Assembly (NCBI GenBank): GCA_934728585.1 | Contig: CAKVDZ010000005.1 | Span: 1 to 64,000, forward strand | Direction of reading: 5' to 3' | Origin: an uncultured Candidatus Melainabacteria bacterium | Lineage (GTDB): Bacteria; Cyanobacteriota; Vampirovibrionia; Gastranaerophilales; Gastranaerophilaceae | Length of the DNA: 64,000 bases | Shown here: in pieces, positions 59,646 through 64,000 of the stretch | How positions within the stretch are numbered: the first letter of the stretch is position 1 | Layout: each line of letters starts with the position of its first letter | Notes under the pieces: model-generated | Database searches by the model: none | What the model was told of the DNA's origin: nothing | What the model saw: only the letters and a program-made list of their open reading frames with translations | Made by a program: the position numbers and the translations under genes

Positions 59646-61440
59646 ATTTGCATCCTTTATTGTTTATATTTTTAGGTTGAATATTTGAACATGAATTGCT
59701 TGAAAATACGCTTATTGTAAGAGTTTTAATGTATTTTTCTTGTAAGTGAGCAAAATCAAATAGAATTACGCCCCCTAAATTTAGTTTGCGAGTTTCGTGA
59801 ATTTGCCTGATTAAGTCTTCTTCTGAACCACCCATAAATGTTACAAATAGACCTGCATAAAGTTTTGTTCTAGGTGACATCTCTTTTAGCATGTTGTAAA
59901 TCATAACTTTAATAGTTTTAGCGTCACAGGTTAAGAATAACGGTGTAAACGCATCAATATAGTTGTTTTCAGACCAAGTTACCCAGTCTTGTTGTTTTGT
60001 TTCTAGTGCACCATATTTATCTGGAAAAACAACCGCTGTTAATGTTATTTTATTTTGTCTACAAATTTTTGATACAGAGTCAACAAAAAGTGTGATTTTA
60101 TCTTGTCTGTATTTGTCCCATTCTCGCCATAGTTTTGAACTATATGTCAAGTTTGCTGGGTCTTCACCATAAATAAGTTTAAATTCATCTCTAGCATATT
60201 TTGTGTATCCCCAGTTGCTCGCAGCATAGTTCATATATCTTGCACGTACTGATTGTGGATATCGAATATAATCTAAGTTTATGCCGTCAGGGTTGTATGT
60301 AGTTATAATTTCTGTGATTAATTCTTTTAAGAATGTTTGCACAGCTGGGTTTGCAGGATCTAAAAAATATCCATTATGTTCTGAACTAGATGATACAGGT
60401 AAAGGTGCATCAACACTTCGTAAATTTACATTTGACCAATCTGGATTAACTGCAAGAATTGTATTATTAACCTGTGGCTTGTTTCCAATGTAGAAGGATT
60501 CAAACCAGATGTGAACTTTTATTCCTCTTTTGTGTGCTTCTGTAATCCATATTTTTAGAGGGTCTATGCCTTCAAAATTAGGATTTTGTACGATAAATCC
60601 ATATTTTTCCATTGTTTGACTTGGAAAAATTGTTCTACCATGAAAATATGTTTCTAAAAATACATTATTTATTCCAGCAGTTTTGAGTTTATCAAGTGTT
60701 GAGATAATTCCAGCTTCTGTCTTGCTTGTTGGTCTTATCCAAATACCTTTTAGCTCGTTTGATTTATAAGGAATTGCAGTTGCAAGTGCTTGATTTGCAT
60801 AGTTCATGGCTTTAATTGCATATTCTTGAACGTCGGAGTTACTTCTTTGAGCACGTCTTAAATAGTGTTTTGCATTATTTATAAGTTCGCGTGTTGGACG
60901 GCTGTTATATGTTAGCGAATTTTTTTGATAATAATTCATCATTGTTGTTGCTTCAATAATTTTTTCTTTTGCAGCAAATACATAGCTATCAGAAGTTGTT
61001 AATGCTGTAATAGTTTGATTATTGGCATCAATAAACACTTTTGTACCAATGTGGATATTTTTATTTAACCATGTCTTAGCTCTACCGTGTGCGCTTATTA
61101 CAAGCCCATTTGACGGAATTATTGAATCAGCTCCGCTTAGTGAAGTTACAACGTTACCCTCAACAATTGCTTCTGCGCCAAATTCGTTTGTTCCTGTTGA
61201 GTTTCCAAAACTTTGAGTATATACAACAAGTTGATTTGCACCTCTTAATCCAGGGTACATGCTTGCAGACCAGTTGTTTGACACAGTTGGGTCGATTGCG
61301 TTAATTTTGTAGGTAGATTTTTCGAATACTTGTTCGTGAGGAGCAAGCTCTACCGACTTAAATGCGGTATCTGCCATCGCGCTTAAGCTCGAAATAGTCA
61401 AGGTTAATGTTATTAAAAATGTTGTTAAAAATCTCCTCAT
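59629..61440 (-). CDS. Exported glycosyl-hydrolase-like protein (GHL10-type)
   Basis: 603 residues. Signal peptide (residues 1-23, AMA/DTAF). A central GHL10-type TIM barrel contains GIWIRPTSKTEAGII, GINNVFLETYFHGRT, AHKRGIKVHIWFESFYIG, ITTYNPDGINLDYIRYPQ and LTAVVFPDKYG. These fit the family of secreted barrel enzymes thought to act on cell-wall or exopolysaccharide glycans. Before the barrel is a beta-rich region. Translation uses AAAGGGTGAC before the ATG. Overlaps the downstream mini-protein by 17 bases. Confidence 0.8.
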   Translation of the reverse strand: MRRFLTTFLITLTLTISSLSAMADTAFKSVELAPHEQVFEKSTYKINAIDPTVSNNWSASMYPGLRGANQLVVYTQSFGNSTGTNEFGAEAIVEGNVVTSLSGADSIIPSNGLVISAHGRAKTWLNKNIHIGTKVFIDANNQTITALTTSDSYVFAAKEKIIEATTMMNYYQKNSLTYNSRPTRELINNAKHYLRRAQRSNSDVQEYAIKAMNYANQALATAIPYKSNELKGIWIRPTSKTEAGIISTLDKLKTAGINNVFLETYFHGRTIFPSQTMEKYGFIVQNPNFEGIDPLKIWITEAHKRGIKVHIWFESFYIGNKPQVNNTILAVNPDWSNVNLRSVDAPLPVSSSSEHNGYFLDPANPAVQTFLKELITEIITTYNPDGINLDYIRYPQSVRARYMNYAASNWGYTKYARDEFKLIYGEDPANLTYSSKLWREWDKYRQDKITLFVDSVSKICRQNKITLTAVVFPDKYGALETKQQDWVTWSENNYIDAFTPLFLTCDAKTIKVMIYNMLKEMSPRTKLYAGLFVTFMGGSEEDLIRQIHETRKLNLGGVILFDFAHLQEKYIKTLTISVFSSNSCSNIQPKNINNKGCKYDRAR

Positions 61441-61451
61441 TTTGTCACCCT

Positions 61452-62114
61452 TTAGTCATTGTAATTGAAATATGGTTTCTTACGATAATAATATGGCGAT
61501 TTGTCGTATCTCATCGCATCTATTGATTGTATTTTTGCAAGCAGTGGTTTTGATGGTTTTAGCGCATACGCTTTTTTATAAAACTGACTTGCTTTAACCA
61601 AATCTCCTAGTTTTTCGTTTGTTTCTCCTATATTATAGTACAGAGAATATTTATCTGCATAATTGTATTTATATGCCAATTTATAGTGCTTTATCGCCTT
61701 GTTAAAATCTTTGTTATCAAAGAAATATCCCGCGAACATGAAATGTGTAAATGAGTTTTTAGGATCCATGTTTATTCCTTGATTAAAGAATGAACGAGCA
61801 AGCGTGTATTTATTTTCTTTACCGTAAATATAACCGATTTTTCCGTAAGTATTGTATGATTCAGGGTTGATTTTTATCACTGTATTATAGTATCCGAGGG
61901 CTTCTCTGTAGTTGTTTTTTTTCTCAATTTGAGTTTTTGAAGCCTTTTCTGCTTTTAACAAATATTCATCGCCCTTTCGAAGATATTCTCCCTCTCTAAG
62001 TATTGAGTAGTCAATATTCACTGTATTAAACTCAATTCGGCCCTCAAGTGCAAGGGCATCATTTGAAAATAAAACTAGACATATGAGCAATAATATTTTT
62101 GTTAATTTTTTCAT
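61452..62114 (-). CDS. Exported TPR-repeat protein
   Basis: 220 residues. Signal peptide (residues 1-22, ALA/LEGRI). The rest contains about four TPR units, e.g. SYNTYGKIGYIYGKENKYTLA and SFTHFMFAGYFFDNKDFNKA. It probably works in the periplasm as an interaction scaffold. It starts 12 bases upstream of the GHL10-type gene, suggesting a shared message. No good ribosome site; TATAAT lies about 33 bases upstream. Confidence 0.78.
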   Translation of the reverse strand: MKKLTKILLLICLVLFSNDALALEGRIEFNTVNIDYSILREGEYLRKGDEYLLKAEKASKTQIEKKNNYREALGYYNTVIKINPESYNTYGKIGYIYGKENKYTLARSFFNQGINMDPKNSFTHFMFAGYFFDNKDFNKAIKHYKLAYKYNYADKYSLYYNIGETNEKLGDLVKASQFYKKAYALKPSKPLLAKIQSIDAMRYDKSPYYYRKKPYFNYND

Positions 62115-62196
62115 AAAATTTACTTAATAATTTACAACATTTACTATTATATCAGTAAACTTTAAGTTATCATAATATGTAACAGGGAGTAACATT

Positions 62197-62547
62197 TTGA
62201 ACGATTTATATTTTTTATTATCATTTATCTTTTTAGGCACAGCATTTGTAATTGCTGGCGTTTTGACTGCTTTTATATGTTCTTATCGCTCAGAAAATGT
62301 TGATAGAACTTCTTATGAATGTGGTGTGAAACTTTTTGGTGGAGCAAAGTTACAATATGATGTAAAGTTTATAAATTATGCAATCATGTTTTTAATTTTT
62401 GATGCTTCTTTGATATTTTTATTTCCCTTTGCTGTAGTTTTATCAGAGTGTTCGCTATCAGTGCTTCTAACGATGATTTTTTTCTTAGGAGTACTATTAT
62501 TTATATTAATTTTTGCTATTGTTAAACGCATTTTGAGGTGGCAATAA
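62197..62547 (+). CDS. nuoA: NADH-quinone oxidoreductase subunit A
   Basis: 116 residues with three membrane helices and the signature ENVDRTSYECGVKLFG, matching the ESGM/YECG loop of NuoA/ND3. FINYAIMFLIFDASLIFLFP carries the conserved Asp/Glu of helix 2. It starts at TTG (GGGAG seven bases upstream). First gene of the nuoABCD run. Part of the membrane arm of complex I. Confidence 0.92.
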   Translation: MNDLYFLLSFIFLGTAFVIAGVLTAFICSYRSENVDRTSYECGVKLFGGAKLQYDVKFINYAIMFLIFDASLIFLFPFAVVLSECSLSVLLTMIFFLGVLLFILIFAIVKRILRWQ

Positions 62548-63107
62548 TGAATATAATTGTATCTAGTGTAGATTATATTTTAAATTGGGGCAGAGCAAAT
62601 TCTTTATGGCCACTAACTTTCGCTACATCTTGTTGTGGTATTGAAATGATGCATGCAACAATGAGTAAATGTGATCTTGCAAGGTTTGGTTCGGAAGTTT
62701 TTAGAGCAACTCCAAGACAAGCTGATTTGTTGATTTGTGCAGGAACGATTACTCATAAAATGGCACCAGTTTTATTGAAATTGTATAAACAAATGCCAGA
62801 GCCAAAATATGTTATTGCTATGGGTGCATGTGCTTGTGGTGGTGGTATGTTTGCACAAGATTCGTATTCAGTTGTCAAAGGTATAGATAAAATAATCCCT
62901 GTTGATATTTATTTACCGATGTGTCCGCCAAAACCAGAGGCTTTGGTTGATGCAATTATGAAATTACAAAAAAATATAAAAAAAGAAACTATTTTAAAAC
63001 GTGATGAATTTGTAGAAAAGCACGTTTCGAATTTAACTGAAACCTGCGGTATTCTTTCATCAGAAGATATTCAAATTTCTTATTTGGGGGCTGAACTTGA
63101 TGATTGA
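62547..63107 (+). CDS. nuoB: NADH-quinone oxidoreductase subunit B
   Basis: 186 residues from ATG 62547, which shares one base with the nuoA stop (TAATG), with GAGGTG at an ideal distance. TSCCGIEMMHATMSK, GACACGGGMF and the CPPKPEALVDAI motif carry the four cysteines that bind the N2 iron-sulfur cluster. Peripheral arm of complex I. Confidence 0.95.
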   Translation: MNIIVSSVDYILNWGRANSLWPLTFATSCCGIEMMHATMSKCDLARFGSEVFRATPRQADLLICAGTITHKMAPVLLKLYKQMPEPKYVIAMGACACGGGMFAQDSYSVVKGIDKIIPVDIYLPMCPPKPEALVDAIMKLQKNIKKETILKRDEFVEKHVSNLTETCGILSSEDIQISYLGAELDD

Positions 63108-63531
63108 TATTTCTTTATTAACAAGCAAATTTGATGATATTTCGGTTGAAAATGACAAAATCAATGTTACAAAAAATTTAATAAGTCTTTTAGAATTTTT
63201 AAAAGATGCACCAGAGTATAATTTTGATATGTTAACCTCAATTGTCGCTGTTGATTTGCAAGATGGTATTGAGCTTATTTATCAACTATATTCTGTTGAA
63301 AACTCTGAAAAGATTGAAATATCTTATATTACAAAAAATTTAGTTGCTCCAAGTGTTGTAAATATTTATAATTCTTCGTATTTTGATGAATGTGAGATTT
63401 ATGATTTATTTGGTGTAAATTTTGATGGTAATATAAACTTGAAAAGGCTTTTACTGCCAGATACTTGGATAGGACACCCACTTTTAAAATCCTACGTCCC
63501 ATCAGATGAAAGGTTGGTGTGGAATGACTGA
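63100..63531 (+). CDS. nuoC: NADH-quinone oxidoreductase subunit C
   Basis: 143 residues from ATG 63100, overlapping nuoB by 8 bases. The fold signature is LTSIVAVDLQDGIELIYQLY and the C-terminal SSYFDECEIYDLFGVNFDG, then RLLLPDTWIGHPL. A separate nuoC, not a nuoCD fusion. Core of the quinone-reducing module. Confidence 0.93.
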   Translation: MIDISLLTSKFDDISVENDKINVTKNLISLLEFLKDAPEYNFDMLTSIVAVDLQDGIELIYQLYSVENSEKIEISYITKNLVAPSVVNIYNSSYFDECEIYDLFGVNFDGNINLKRLLLPDTWIGHPLLKSYVPSDERLVWND

Positions 63532-64000
63532 TATTATGAAAATTAATGTTGGACCACAACACCCATCAACTCACGGGGTTTTACATTTAGTTTGCGAACT
63601 TGATGGTGAAAATGTCGTTTCTTTAACTCCTGATGTAGGTTATTTACATAGAGGTTTGGAAAAACTTGCTGAAAGTAGAAGTTTTCTACAATATTTGCCT
63701 ATGGTGGATAGAGTTGATTATTTAGGCGGATTTTTTACTTCTTATGCTTATTGTTCGACTGTAGAAAATTTGTTAGGGATAAAAACTTCTCAAAAATCAG
63801 AGTATATAAGAGTTTTGTGTATGGAGTTAAATAGAATTGCTTCCCACTTGCTTTGGTTAGGAACTTTTTTACTTGATTTAGGGGCTTCTTCTCCTATTTT
63901 CTATTGTTTTAGAGAACGTGATGAAATCTTGTCTATTTTTGAAGAAATAACAGGACAAAGAATGATGTATAACTACTTCACTTTCGGTGGAGTAAGAACC
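63524..64000 (+). CDS. nuoD: NADH-quinone oxidoreductase subunit D, truncated by the window end
   Basis: 159 residues visible, starting MTDIMKINVGPQHPSTHGV with the family signature GPQHPSTHG, then DVGYLHRGLEKLAE, MVDRVDYLGGF and MELNRIASHLLWLG. It overlaps nuoC by eight bases and runs off the window. Binds quinone together with NuoB. Family certain, C-terminus not seen. Confidence 0.95.
   Translation, partial: MTDIMKINVGPQHPSTHGVLHLVCELDGENVVSLTPDVGYLHRGLEKLAESRSFLQYLPMVDRVDYLGGFFTSYAYCSTVENLLGIKTSQKSEYIRVLCMELNRIASHLLWLGTFLLDLGASSPIFYCFRERDEILSIFEEITGQRMMYNYFTFGGVRT

Noticed and set aside
1..64000. CRISPR array, insertion sequence, prophage or rRNA operon
   Set aside because: No regularly spaced repeats, transposase, integrase, phage structural genes or rRNA signature could be found. 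The only repeat pair seen is 33-84 and 39415-39466.

Overview
The window is AT-rich (roughly one third G+C by eye) and gene-dense, with short intergenic gaps, many 1-17 bp overlaps between consecutive genes, and strong hairpin terminators between convergent units. The gene content is that of a bacterium with an outer membrane (LptC and LptA/OstA-like proteins). It also has a type IV prepilin-like gene with an A/FTLAE leader, a three-subunit-sized MotA/MotB pair, glycogen synthase, alanine dehydrogenase and complex I genes. The FTLAE pilin family, the MxMSASQARLL protein family and the proteins carrying a short N-terminal NFG or SFTG tag remind me most of Vampirovibrionia/Melainabacteria (gut Gastranaerophilales-like). 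That assignment is inference from recall and was not tested by a search. There is no CRISPR array, insertion sequence, prophage or rRNA operon. The window looks like ordinary chromosome.

Layout. 1-809: 3' part of a prepilin-like gene whose leader region is a GC-rich repeat. 811-7377 (minus): lptC, lptA, TPR, dprA, topA, aroE as one overlapping cluster. 7484-10735 (plus): dapA, secD, secF. 10839-13541 (plus): a degenerate GH13-like exported protein, rpmB, and a lytic transglycosylase with an EF-hand. 13616-18216 (minus): rpsB-tsf with a structured leader, a zinc phospholipase/nuclease-like protein, gap, and a HEAT-like protein. 18325-24525: a small conserved-looking protein, trpS, a hydrolase, ald, uvrA. 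24822-29175 (plus): an MGMSASQ-type protein, nadK, recN and a small exported protein. 29208-38114 (minus): a HEAT-like protein, an unknown gene, motB, motA, map, adk, gyrB and a solute-binding protein. 38144-43052: rarA, coiled-coil and CpaE-like genes, a newly called 47-residue ORF, a receiver protein and an HNH nuclease. 43181-48160 (minus): rpsA-like S1, ispH, a DHH phosphoesterase, glgA. 48181-54952: a 1117-residue zinc-ribbon/pseudo-cyclase/pseudo-NTPase/TPR protein, divergent from a ZorAB-like stator pair, then a UPF0210 gene and an unknown. 55084-57637 (plus): rpmG, tRNA-Trp, secE, nusG, rplK, rplA with two L1-operator-like hairpins. 57700-62114: tmk, an M20 peptidase, a zinc-ribbon mini-protein, a GHL10-type protein and a TPR protein. 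62197-64000 (plus): nuoA, nuoB, nuoC and the 5' part of nuoD.

Most worth a second look. (i) Six genes without a Shine-Dalgarno have a -10-like hexamer ending exactly six bases before the ATG, the geometry of leaderless transcription. (ii) The stator pair at 51618-53244 resembles ZorA/ZorB and faces a large protein in which the cyclase and P-loop motifs both look decayed. (iii) The secreted GH13-like protein has lost its catalytic nucleophile and acid/base. (iv) The GC-rich segment in the pilin leader has a second, noncoding copy 39 kb away. (v) RNA leaders are predicted for rpsB, rplK and rplA.
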